A DNA stretch of 64,000 nt from Thalassovita sp. (GTDB taxonomy: Bacteria > Pseudomonadota > Alphaproteobacteria > Rhodobacterales > Rhodobacteraceae). Each line of letters begins with the position of its first letter. Positions within the stretch are counted from its first letter, which is position 1. The position numbers and the translations under genes are program-made. The notes under the pieces are model-generated. The model did not search any database and was not told the DNA's origin. It saw only the letters and a program-made list of their open reading frames with translations. The stretch lies in NCBI GenBank assembly GCA_017792425.1, contig CP051233.1:62001-126000 (forward strand), written 5' to 3'. Below are positions 47,525 to 55,599 of the stretch, piece by piece.

Positions 47525-48291
47525 CCGGGGCCTCCGGCCGGGTCCAGCAGGAACGCGTCCAGCGCCTGCATCCAGACCATCAGGATCGTGGGCATCAGCA
47601 GCGCCAGCAGGATCAGACCGCCCGCCGTGATCACCGGCGCACCGACGAAGGACACCATCAACTGGGGCATCGCGCGGTTGATCACACCAAGCGTCAGATT
47701 GTACATCAGAGCCACGATCACGAAGGGTGCGGCCAGCCGGAACGCCAGTGAAAACATCTGTGCCACCTGCGCGGTTCCCCATTCCGACACCAGCGCCGGG
47801 GATGGCAGGCGGCCGGGCGGCACCAGGTCATAGGTCTGGGCAAGGAACACCAGAACCTTGACGTGGAACCCTGTCGTCATCGCGAAGGCCAATCCGGCGA
47901 TGACCATCAGATGACCGATCGCGGGCATCGGTTCGGCGGAATTGCCCAGAATCTGCGACAAGGACGTGGACTGGGCCGCCATCGTTCCTGCCGTCTGCAG
48001 CACCATCACGAACATCCGCAGCACCACGCCGAACAGCAGGCCCGCCAGGGTTTCGGTGACCAGAAACCGCGCCAGCGCCGGAAGGTGCCATGGCGCGCCC
48101 GGCACCGGGTCCACCCACACCGACAGGGCCAGCGTCAGGCCGATGGCCAACGCCAGCTTTATGCGCGCGGGCACTGACTGTTCACCGAAACCGGGCAGCA
48201 GGGTCAGCGCTGCGCCCACCCGCAGGAAAATCACGAATGCTTGCCACAGCCAGTCCTGCGCCAAGGAAAGAAGCGCCGCGCCGTCGGTCAT
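47521..48291 (-). CDS. fliR: Flagellar export gate protein FliR
   Basis: A 256-residue membrane protein with about six helices (FVIFLRVGAALTLLPGFGEQSVPARIKLALAIGLTL...). Conserved are the segments LAGLLFGVVLRMFVMVLQTAGTMAAQSTSLS and PQLMVSFVGAPVITAGGLILL. It joins FliP and FliQ in the gate. It is coupled by overlaps to flhA upstream and flhB downstream. Confidence 0.95.
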   Translation of the reverse strand: MTDGAALLSLAQDWLWQAFVIFLRVGAALTLLPGFGEQSVPARIKLALAIGLTLALSVWVDPVPGAPWHLPALARFLVTETLAGLLFGVVLRMFVMVLQTAGTMAAQSTSLSQILGNSAEPMPAIGHLMVIAGLAFAMTTGFHVKVLVFLAQTYDLVPPGRLPSPALVSEWGTAQVAQMFSLAFRLAAPFVIVALMYNLTLGVINRAMPQLMVSFVGAPVITAGGLILLALLMPTILMVWMQALDAFLLDPAGGPG

Positions 48292-50372
48292 TCGCCGATC
48301 AGGCCCACCATCGCCGGGCGCGCCTCCAGCCCGATTTCCTCGAACGACAGGACCGGGACGGCGATGCCCTTGGCCTTGGCCAGTGTTTTCAGGAACCGCC
48401 GCCGCTGGGTCGAGGTTACCAGCGCCGGGAACACGCCCCTTTCCGCGGTTTCGGCTACCTTCTGTGACAGCTTGCTGGCCAGCTTGTTGAACAGCTCTGG
48501 CGGCAGGGCAATGTTGTTGCCGCCGAAATCGCCGTCCAACTGGTAGGTGTTGAACGTTTCTTCCCAGTCGGGCGCCAGTTGCAGCAGCGGGATCGTTCCA
48601 TCCTCTCTTTTCAGCCCGGCGACCAGTTGGAACCCCAGCCGCTGGCGGACATGTTCGCAGATTACCTCGGCGTTCGGACTGATGGCTCGGCCTTCGGCTG
48701 CCGCCTCCAGGATCAGCGGCAGGTTGCGGATGGACACCTGCTCTTCCAACAGCAGTTTCAGAACCGCATGCAGGGTTTCCATCTGAACGCGTTCCGGCAC
48801 CAGTTCGTCCAGCAGCTTGCGGTTGGCCTCGGCGCGGGATTTGTCGGACAGGTTAACCATCTCGTCCAACAAGCGCCGCATCGCCTTGTAGGTCAGCAGC
48901 TTGCCAAAGTTCCGCTTCACCACTTCCAGCAGATGTGTGGCCAGGATTTCCGAGGGATGGACGATGGTCGCGCCGGTCAGGGCGGCGGCCTCCTGATCCT
49001 GCGGCGCCAGCCAGCGCGCGGGCGCCTGATAGACGGGTTCGGCTATGTCCTCTCCGGCGGGCAGGGGATCGGCGCCGTCGGTTACCAGCGCCAGAACATG
49101 GTCCGGTTTCAGCCTGGCGCGCGCGATTTCCACGCCCAGCAGACGGATGACATAGGTGCCTGCTGGCAGGCCGGGTTCGTCCGTCAGCCGGATTTCGGGC
49201 AGGATCAGCCCGTAGACACTGGCCACATGGGTGCGCATATTGGCGATACGCACGTCCAGCCCGGTGCCGGGGTCCAGCACCATGTTGACCAGGTTCGGGG
49301 CGAATTCCAGGTGAATGTCATCCAGCGCCAGCACATCCCCGATCGGTTTCTCGGCCACTTGCCGGATGCCGGACTCTTCCGCGTCAGGGCGCGGTGCGGA
49401 TTTGCGGCTGCGGTGCAGGGCCAGCGCCGCCGTGCCCAACGCCAGCCCACCAATGGTAAACGGCACGAAGGGCAGCCCCGGCACCAGCGCGAACAGGAAC
49501 ATCAACACCGCGACCGTCGCCAGCGCTGGCGGGTAATTGCCCAGCTGTTTCAGCAGCGTAAGGTCGGTCGCGCCCTTGGCCCCGCCGCGCGCCAGCAGCA
49601 ACGCTGTCGCGATAGAGATGATCACCGCCGGGATCTGTGTCACCAGCCCGTCGCCCACCGTCAGGATTGCGTAGGTTTCAAACGCCGCGGACATCGGCAT
49701 CCCATGCACGGCGATCCCCATGATCAGCCCCATCACCAGGTTCAGCAGCGTGATCAGCAGACCGGCAATCGCGTCGCCCTTCACGAATTTCGAGGCCCCG
49801 TCCAGCGACCCGTAGAACGTGGTTTCCATCTGCTCGGTCTCGCGGCGCTGGCGGGCTTCGGCATGGCTGATTGCACCCGCCGACATGTCGCTGTCGATCG
49901 CCAGCTGCTTGCCCGGCATCCCGTCCAGCGCGAAACGTGCGCCGACCTCGGCCATCCGCGCCGCGCCCTTGGTGATCACCATGAAATTGACGATCAGCAG
50001 CACCCCGAATACGACCAGCCCCAGGAAAACGCTGCCGCCCATGACGAAACTGGCGAACCCGTCGATCACGTCGCCAGCCGCGCGGGTGCCGGTGTGGCCT
50101 TGGCCGATGATCAGCTTGGTGGACGAGATGTTCAGCGACAGCCGCAGCATCAGCGACGCCAGCAGCATCGTCGGGAAAGACGAAAAATCCAGCGGTCGCT
50201 CAATGAACAGGGTCACCGTGAAAATCAGGATCGCCAGCGCGAAAGAGGCAGCCAGCCCCACGTCCAGCACGAAGGCCGGCACCGGCAGGATCATCATCAC
50301 GATCACCGTCATCAGCGCCAGCGCCAGCAGGACGGTCGGCTGGTACGCGCGCTTCAGCAGGTCGGGCATCAT
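48288..50372 (-). CDS. flhA: Flagellar export apparatus protein FlhA
   Basis: 694 residues: eight N-terminal membrane helices, the FHIPEP-family loop (VITKGAARMAEVGARFALDGMPGKQLAIDSDMSAG) and a large cytoplasmic export domain (about 330-694) that docks chaperone-client complexes. It is the proton-driven export engine. It begins ATGATG and overlaps the transglycosylase stop. Confidence 0.97.
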   Translation of the reverse strand: MMPDLLKRAYQPTVLLALALMTVIVMMILPVPAFVLDVGLAASFALAILIFTVTLFIERPLDFSSFPTMLLASLMLRLSLNISSTKLIIGQGHTGTRAAGDVIDGFASFVMGGSVFLGLVVFGVLLIVNFMVITKGAARMAEVGARFALDGMPGKQLAIDSDMSAGAISHAEARQRRETEQMETTFYGSLDGASKFVKGDAIAGLLITLLNLVMGLIMGIAVHGMPMSAAFETYAILTVGDGLVTQIPAVIISIATALLLARGGAKGATDLTLLKQLGNYPPALATVAVLMFLFALVPGLPFVPFTIGGLALGTAALALHRSRKSAPRPDAEESGIRQVAEKPIGDVLALDDIHLEFAPNLVNMVLDPGTGLDVRIANMRTHVASVYGLILPEIRLTDEPGLPAGTYVIRLLGVEIARARLKPDHVLALVTDGADPLPAGEDIAEPVYQAPARWLAPQDQEAAALTGATIVHPSEILATHLLEVVKRNFGKLLTYKAMRRLLDEMVNLSDKSRAEANRKLLDELVPERVQMETLHAVLKLLLEEQVSIRNLPLILEAAAEGRAISPNAEVICEHVRQRLGFQLVAGLKREDGTIPLLQLAPDWEETFNTYQLDGDFGGNNIALPPELFNKLASKLSQKVAETAERGVFPALVTSTQRRRFLKTLAKAKGIAVPVLSFEEIGLEARPAMVGLIGE

Positions 50373-51028
50373 CCGTTTTCCCCCATGACGATCAATGGTT
50401 TGACGGGGTGGCCCGACAGTGGGACCAATGATCCCGGATACCCCGCGCCGGTTTGCGTCCTCAGCAGCGGAAACGGGTTGGCCAGTGGCGCGGTCGGGCT
50501 GTCGGGCGCCGTCGCCAATGCGGCGTGGACGGTCTGGAACCGCTTTCTGTAGCGGTCGGCGTATTCGGGGGTTCTCGAATGGTAGGCTCCTGCGGCGCTG
50601 ATCCAGGTTTCGCCGTCGGTTTTCAGGCTGTACAGGAATTTGGCCGCATAGGCGGCGTTGATCTGCGGGTCAAACATCTGGTCGATCGAGCCGAACGACG
50701 CGCCGTGCCATTTATAGTTGATCTGGAAACACCCGACATCGAAACTGCGCGCACCCGTCTTGAACCGTTCATAGACAAAGGCCTTGGCCTCCTCCGCCGT
50801 GTCAAACCAATACCCCTGCCCTTCCATGTTCACGGTCCAGGGCCAGGGCTGGAGGGATTGCTGCCGGCGGCGTCCGGTTTCTGTCCTGGTCAGCGCCTTC
50901 ATCACGTCCACAGGCACCCCGGTTCGGGCCGCAGCTGTTTCCGCCGCCTGGTCGCACAGGTTGCCCGCGCCTGCCCGCGCGGCGGGGGCGGCGAACAGGC
51001 AAAGGATGACAAGTAGAACAATCCGCAT
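50369..51028 (-). CDS. Flagellar lytic transglycosylase (SltF-like)
   Basis: A 219-residue exported protein: signal peptide MRIVLLVILCLFAAPAARA, then an SLT domain with catalytic Glu50 in MKALTRTETGRRR, and SFDVGCFQINYKWHGASF, AAKFLYSLKTDGETWISAAGAYHS. It should open peptidoglycan for the rod. Rhodobacter sphaeroides uses the separate enzyme SltF because its FlgJ lacks a muramidase domain; the same division is seen here. It is the first gene of the sltF-flhA-fliR-flhB-fliJ-like operon. Confidence 0.85.
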   Translation of the reverse strand: MRIVLLVILCLFAAPAARAGAGNLCDQAAETAAARTGVPVDVMKALTRTETGRRRQQSLQPWPWTVNMEGQGYWFDTAEEAKAFVYERFKTGARSFDVGCFQINYKWHGASFGSIDQMFDPQINAAYAAKFLYSLKTDGETWISAAGAYHSRTPEYADRYRKRFQTVHAALATAPDSPTAPLANPFPLLRTQTGAGYPGSLVPLSGHPVKPLIVMGENG

Positions 51029-51097
51029 TTCTTGCGCCCACCTTTCTGGGTGTGTCACCCACCGCGCGTGGGCCTGGCCGATTTCATCAGCCGAGTG

Positions 51098-51112
51098 TTG
51101 AGATTCGGTTAG
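51098..51112 (-). promoter_or_regulatory. CtrA-like box upstream of the transglycosylase-flhA operon
   Basis: On the minus strand CTAA-CCGAATC-TCAA follows the 4-7-4 layout. It also shares GCTAACCGA with the box between fliL and fliF (55528). It lies 70 bp before the transglycosylase ATG. Confidence 0.42.
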
Positions 51113-51125
51113 CCGCGCACGGAAA

Positions 51126-53048
51126 TCACTCTGTCATCGCCGTTTCAGACAGAAGCTGCGCGATCTTCGAACGGGTTTCCCGGCTGCGCGAAACCACGGA
51201 CTGCGCCGCGGACAGGCTGGTGCCCTGAACTGGCGGGTCGCCGTGCACGGTCGCGGCCTGCCCAGCCTTGACCGTGTCCATGCCGGAAAGAGACTGGTCA
51301 GCGGTTGGCGCCCGCGGGCGCGTCACCGGCTCGAACCCGGCTGCGAGGTCCGGGAACCCCATGTTCAGCAGCCTGTCCGCCGCATCTGTCAGGATCTGCG
51401 GCGGCATGGGCAGATCCCGCAACGCCGCGCCATAGCGCAGCATGTCGAAGTCACTGCCCAGCGCCACCAGATCGGCCAGGAAATCCCGCGCCCGTTCGGG
51501 GTGTTTTTGCGGCGGTTGCACCAGTGGCCACGCCGCGCCAAACTGACCTGCGCGGGTATGCGCCCGCACCAGCAGGTGTTCCAGTCGGGCGGCAATGCCC
51601 TCGTTGCGGTATTGGTGGGCATAGCTGGCCAGCAAATCTGTGGTTTCCGGCTGGATCGGGTTTCCTGCCGCCAGCTCGCCCGCGATCAGCTCTGCCAAGG
51701 CCAGGGGCGAGATCGGCGCATCGCTGGTGGCAGCCTGTGACAGCAGCGCGGTGGTTTCCTGCGTGTCTCCTGCCGTCGCCGCCAGTTGCGCCTTGGCATA
51801 AAGGGCCTCTGCCTGTGGTGGCGGTTCCTGGCGTTGCAGGATGCGCAGCACCATCTGCGCGGCCTCGTCATGGCCTGCGGTCAGCAGGCTGCGCGACAGA
51901 TCGGGGCCCAGGGCATCCCGCAGGTGCGGCGGCAGTTCGGCGAAGGCCCGCAGCGCATGGCCAGGATCGGACGGCCCCGGCGGCGTCGGCCCCGCGCTGT
52001 CCAGCAAGGCCCACAGCGACACGGCGCCCGGACACTCGCGATATTGCGCCAGGCCAACCGGCACGTCGGCCGCGCCCTCGATCAGACGGGCCAGTGACAG
52101 CAGGGTCGCGGTTTCCGGCGTCTGTTTGATACTGCGCAGCAACGCCATCGCCTCGGTGCCAAAGCCGAAATGCAGATAGTGGCGCACCGTGGCCAGCGCG
52201 GTGGCGTGGTTGACCCGTCCGGTTTCACCGACCAGATCCCGGCGCAGGGCGTTCAGCCCGTCAAGAAAACCGTGGCCGCCAACCCAGTTGGCGATGTCGA
52301 CCTCCTGATCGGCAAGGCATGTGGTATCGCTCGCCGGATCACGGCCCGGTTCGGTTTGCAGCCCCAGGTGCGCGGTCAGGTGGGTGGCATCGTCACCGGC
52401 CCGCTTCGGGGATTGCTCCGGTGGCGTCACCGTGTCGGGGGCCCCCGCCTGTGGGGGGGTGGCCAGCTCAACCAACCCCGAGGACATGGCCCGACCAAGC
52501 TGTTTCAGCAGCGCCGCCTCGGCCTGTTTGATCTGCCGGTCGTTGTTCGGCTGGGGAAAGGGACGCTCGGCCAGAAAATCGCGCGGCGGGGCCATCGGGG
52601 CTGCGGGGGGGTGCCCGGTGGACAGGTTCAGCCCCTGACCCGACAGGTATTTCAATCCCGGCGGCGTCTGTGGCGCCGCGGCGGCGGCGGGCGCGGTGGC
52701 AGCCATCCGAATATCGACAACCAGCATCGCAGAGGTGCTGGCGCTGGTCGATACCGCGCAGGCGCAGGCCAGCCCGATTTCCAGCGCGTTTTCCGTCGCC
52801 GTGACGGACGCCACACGGGTCCGGCCAATCCGGTCAAACACCTGCGCCACGTCGACGGCCCGGGGCATTGGATCAAAGACTACCCGCAAGGTCCGGCCGG
52901 ACTGGTCCACCTGCCATCCCGTGCCCGCAGGCAGACGCGCGGCCAGCCGCGTGAACCCGTCATGTTCACCGGATCGCAGGACGATTTCCTGCGCAAAGGC
53001 CAAACCCGGCGCAAGACACAGCAGCAGCGCAATCAGGGCGGATCGCAT
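51126..53048 (-). CDS. Large exported protein of unknown function linked to motA
   Basis: 640 residues with a clear signal peptide (cut after LAFA, residue 19). Residues about 20-130 form a beta-rich segment (GFTRLAARLPAGTGWQVDQSGRTLRVVFD) that looks AMIN-like. An Ala/Pro linker follows (AATAPAAAAAPQTPPG), then a long alpha-helical part with TPR-like spacing to about 590. There is no OmpA-type peptidoglycan-binding domain and no membrane anchor, so it is not MotB. It overlaps the motA stop by 1 bp and is thus cotranscribed with motA. Rhizobial MotC, a periplasmic motor protein, is a possible functional analogue; homology is not claimed. Confidence 0.7.
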   Translation of the reverse strand: MRSALIALLLCLAPGLAFAQEIVLRSGEHDGFTRLAARLPAGTGWQVDQSGRTLRVVFDPMPRAVDVAQVFDRIGRTRVASVTATENALEIGLACACAVSTSASTSAMLVVDIRMAATAPAAAAAPQTPPGLKYLSGQGLNLSTGHPPAAPMAPPRDFLAERPFPQPNNDRQIKQAEAALLKQLGRAMSSGLVELATPPQAGAPDTVTPPEQSPKRAGDDATHLTAHLGLQTEPGRDPASDTTCLADQEVDIANWVGGHGFLDGLNALRRDLVGETGRVNHATALATVRHYLHFGFGTEAMALLRSIKQTPETATLLSLARLIEGAADVPVGLAQYRECPGAVSLWALLDSAGPTPPGPSDPGHALRAFAELPPHLRDALGPDLSRSLLTAGHDEAAQMVLRILQRQEPPPQAEALYAKAQLAATAGDTQETTALLSQAATSDAPISPLALAELIAGELAAGNPIQPETTDLLASYAHQYRNEGIAARLEHLLVRAHTRAGQFGAAWPLVQPPQKHPERARDFLADLVALGSDFDMLRYGAALRDLPMPPQILTDAADRLLNMGFPDLAAGFEPVTRPRAPTADQSLSGMDTVKAGQAATVHGDPPVQGTSLSAAQSVVSRSRETRSKIAQLLSETAMTE

Positions 53049-53917
53049 CAGGCGGCCTCTTGCTTGACAGCTTTCAGCGCCTCTTCGAGGTCCGAGAAAC
53101 TGGGGCGGTGGTGCGACGGGGTATTCTGGCGACCGACCTCTATGCACATGTTGGTAGGGTGATTATACAGGTTGGCCACCAGCACCTCGCGGATCAGCTG
53201 ATAGAAATGGCCGTCCTCCTCGATCACCGCCTTCACCTTCGAAGCGAAGGGCGCCACCAGCCCGTAGGCCAGGAACACGCCCAGAAAAGTGCCAACCAGC
53301 GCACCGCCAATCATCTTGCCCAGGATTTCCGGCGGCTGGTCGATCGACCCCATCGTTTTGATCACGCCCAGAACGGCGGCCACGATGCCCAGCGCGGGCA
53401 GACCGTCGGCGACCGTCTGCAGGGCATGGCTGGAATGCAGCGCGTGATGCAGGTTCGCCTCCATCCGCTTTTCCAGCACTTCCTCTACCTGGTGGGGGTC
53501 GTCATAGTTCATCGCTGCCGCGCGCAATGTATCGCAGATCAGGTTCACCGCTTCCGCATCGGTCAGGATCCGGGGATACCTGGCAAAGATCGTCGATTCC
53601 TGTGGTTGTTCGATATGGGCGTCCAGCCCGACAGGGTTTGACCGCGCGATTCGGATCAGTTCGAACAGAAGGCACAGCAAGTCCTTGTAATCCTGCGGTT
53701 TCCACCGCGGCCCCTTGAATACCTTGCCAATGTCCTTGAGCGTGTGTTTGACGGTGGCGATTTCGTTGCTGATCAAAAACGCCCCCACTGCCGCGCCACC
53801 GATCATCATCATTTCGAACGGCAGCGATTTGAGGATGATCCCCAGCTTGCCACCCGCCGCCAGATATCCCCCGAAAACCATCACGAAGATGACGACAATA
53901 CCGATCAGGCCGAACAT
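53048..53917 (-). CDS. motA: Flagellar motor stator protein MotA
   Basis: 289 residues with four membrane helices: two at 1-50 (MFGLIGIVVIFVMVFGGYLAAGG, MMMIGGAAVGAFLIS) and two around 170-220 (PALGIVAAVLGVIKTMGS, GGALVGTFLGVFLAYGLVAP). The charged cytoplasmic loop carries FELIRIARSNPVGLDAHIEQPQES, which meets FliG. It matches the proton-type MotA. The gene is followed by an exported protein in place of motB. Confidence 0.95.
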   Translation of the reverse strand: MFGLIGIVVIFVMVFGGYLAAGGKLGIILKSLPFEMMMIGGAAVGAFLISNEIATVKHTLKDIGKVFKGPRWKPQDYKDLLCLLFELIRIARSNPVGLDAHIEQPQESTIFARYPRILTDAEAVNLICDTLRAAAMNYDDPHQVEEVLEKRMEANLHHALHSSHALQTVADGLPALGIVAAVLGVIKTMGSIDQPPEILGKMIGGALVGTFLGVFLAYGLVAPFASKVKAVIEEDGHFYQLIREVLVANLYNHPTNMCIEVGRQNTPSHHRPSFSDLEEALKAVKQEAA

Positions 53918-53983
53918 TTTTCCGTTTCTCCGTTGCTTCGACTCGCAGCTTCGCAGGTCCGGGTTAAGAAACCCTTTGGCGTC

Positions 53984-54586
53984 TCAGTTCCGGGGCGCTT
54001 CGGCATTTCTGCCGGCCAGCACCACGCTTAGCGTATAGGCGACCTGCGGGCTGAGCCCCGCCATGACCCCCGCTGCCGATTCCGGGTTCATCCGCGCCAG
54101 AAATCCGGCCGCAAAGTTCGGGTCCATCTCTTCAAACAGGGCAGCGGCGTCTTTCGGCTTCATGTTCTCGTAGACGCTGACCAGACGGGAAATGTCCTTC
54201 TCGGCGGCCTGGTCGGCGATGGCCAGGGTTCGGCTCAGCTCCTCCTCGGTGCGCGTCATCTCTTGCAGCCGGGTGGCAATTTCACGGTCCGCCTCGGCCA
54301 GCGCGTCCATCCGCCGGGCGATCATCTTTTCGCGGTCGTCCAGCCGTTTCTTGCGGTTCTCCAGCGCCTCCAGCACGGTGCGCAGGTCGTCCTCTGACGT
54401 GCATTCCGCCGCGGGGTCCGTCTGCGCATCTTCGGCGTGGGTCGCCTGCGGGGGGGCGGTTTTGGCCCAGGCCTCGCCCGCGCTGGTCGCGGTCCGCACC
54501 ACGGCCGATCCGATCAGCAGGCAGGCGATGATGGCAAGCGAGCCCTTGCCTGCACGCTTGCGGTCACGTTTCCTGCCCAGGCTCAT
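53984..54586 (-). CDS. motE: MotE-like flagellar chaperone
   Basis: 200 residues: one N-terminal membrane/signal helix, a periplasmic charged coiled coil (about 65-135: LEALENRKKRLDDREKMIARRMDALAEADREIATRL) and the MgtE-N-like C-terminal part (YENMKPKDAAALFEEMDPNFAAGFLARMNPESAAGVMAGL). This is the build of rhizobial MotE, which stabilises MotC and aids motor function. It lies just before motA. Confidence 0.8.
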   Translation of the reverse strand: MSLGRKRDRKRAGKGSLAIIACLLIGSAVVRTATSAGEAWAKTAPPQATHAEDAQTDPAAECTSEDDLRTVLEALENRKKRLDDREKMIARRMDALAEADREIATRLQEMTRTEEELSRTLAIADQAAEKDISRLVSVYENMKPKDAAALFEEMDPNFAAGFLARMNPESAAGVMAGLSPQVAYTLSVVLAGRNAEAPRN

Positions 54587-54954
54587 TTCGCGCCACCTGT
54601 GCCGTGCCGAAAGAACAACGCCTCTGGCCGTGGTTCGGGTTGCGGGTCCGGGCGGGCGTCGGGCGGGGCGTCCGGCAGATCGTGCATCGACGCCACCAGC
54701 AGTTCCAGTCGCTTGGCCACCTGTTCGGCCCGGTCGGTCAGCCCGTCCAGCGACATGGTCGAGGAATCGGCGATCTTCTGCGCCATCTGCAGCGTCTTCG
54801 TCAGGTCATCCACCTGCGAGGACAGCACCGCCACCGCGCCGCCCACCCCGTTTTCCAGGTCGTTGAACCGGCTCAGCCTGCGGGCGAGTATGAAGCAATA
54901 GAACCCGGCCCCCAGGGCGCCGGCCACCAGCAAGACATCCGCGATAAATTCCAT
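54583..54954 (-). CDS. Small membrane-anchored coiled-coil protein between fliL and motE
   Basis: 123 residues: an N-terminal membrane helix (MEFIADVLLVAGALGAGFYCFIL), a coiled coil (LENGVGGAVAVLSSQVDDLTKTLQMAQKIADSSTMSLDGLTDRAEQVAKRLELL) and a proline-rich tail. It may be a DUF6468-type protein as found next to fliL in alphaproteobacteria. Function unknown; its 4-bp overlap with motE and closeness to fliL suggest a motor or stator role. Confidence 0.6.
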   Translation of the reverse strand: MEFIADVLLVAGALGAGFYCFILARRLSRFNDLENGVGGAVAVLSSQVDDLTKTLQMAQKIADSSTMSLDGLTDRAEQVAKRLELLVASMHDLPDAPPDARPDPQPEPRPEALFFRHGTGGAK

Positions 54955-54965
54955 CCGTTTTCCCC

Positions 54966-55481
54966 TTAGTTCAGCACGAATTCCATGATCAAAAGGTCGT
55001 TCACCCGGTCCGGTCCGGCCACGATCTGCACCCGCCGCAGCATCTGCGCGCGCAACCGGACCAGAGCCGCGGGCTGTTCCAGGTCGGTTTCCTGCACCGC
55101 GCGCAGATAGCTGTTCAGGACATCGACGATCCGCGGCATCAGCCGCTCTACCTCGGCGGTGTGCTGCGGGCTGGTTTCGATCTGCCCCCTGAACCGCAGG
55201 TGCCGGGCAGTGGCCGCCGGACCAAGGGAAATCACCATCGGCTCCATCGCGACAAAGGCGATTTCCGCCGCGCCCGTACCCTGTGGGGCGGCGTCATGAT
55301 GCGCCTCGTCGGGTGCATCCCCCTCTGCCACATGCGCTGATTCGCCCAGCGGCAGCAGCCCGCTTCTGACCGCGTAATACCCGCCACCAGCCCCGATCAG
55401 GGCCAGCAAAACCCCAATGAGCACAGGCAGTTTCCCGGATTTTTCCTTACCGTCCCCGGCCACAGATTCTGTTGCGGTCAT
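54966..55481 (-). CDS. fliL: Flagellar basal-body-associated protein FliL (second copy)
   Basis: 171 residues: a membrane helix (LPVLIGVLLALIGAGGGYYAV), a His/Asp-rich linker and the stomatin-like FliL domain (FVAMEPMVISLGPAATARHLRFRGQIETS...PRIVDVLNSYLRAVQETDL...NDLLIMEFVLN). The match to classic FliL is stronger than for the copy at 45601. ATG 55481 follows GAGGAC. It heads the operon fliL-54583 gene-motE-motA-51126 gene. Confidence 0.88.
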   Translation of the reverse strand: MTATESVAGDGKEKSGKLPVLIGVLLALIGAGGGYYAVRSGLLPLGESAHVAEGDAPDEAHHDAAPQGTGAAEIAFVAMEPMVISLGPAATARHLRFRGQIETSPQHTAEVERLMPRIVDVLNSYLRAVQETDLEQPAALVRLRAQMLRRVQIVAGPDRVNDLLIMEFVLN

Positions 55482-55527
55482 CGCCGTCCTCTTTCCTTTG
55501 AACAAACCCTGAATAGACCGGAAGGAG

Positions 55528-55542
55528 CTAACCGATTGTTAA
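55528..55542. promoter_or_regulatory. CtrA-like box between fliL and fliF
   Basis: CTAA-CCGATTG-TTAA is one base from the CtrA consensus, the best of the five boxes seen here. It lies 46 bp before the fliL start and 57 bp before fliF, so it may act on both operons. Confidence 0.5.
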
Positions 55543-55599
55543 GGCTGAGCGTGGAAAACAGGGTCACTGGGCAGAACGCCCGCCACGACGGAGGAACCC

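Noticed and set aside
48579..50552. A 657-codon open frame antisense to flhA
   Set aside because: Shadow frame of flhA; extreme Gln/His/Arg content and no recognisable domain.
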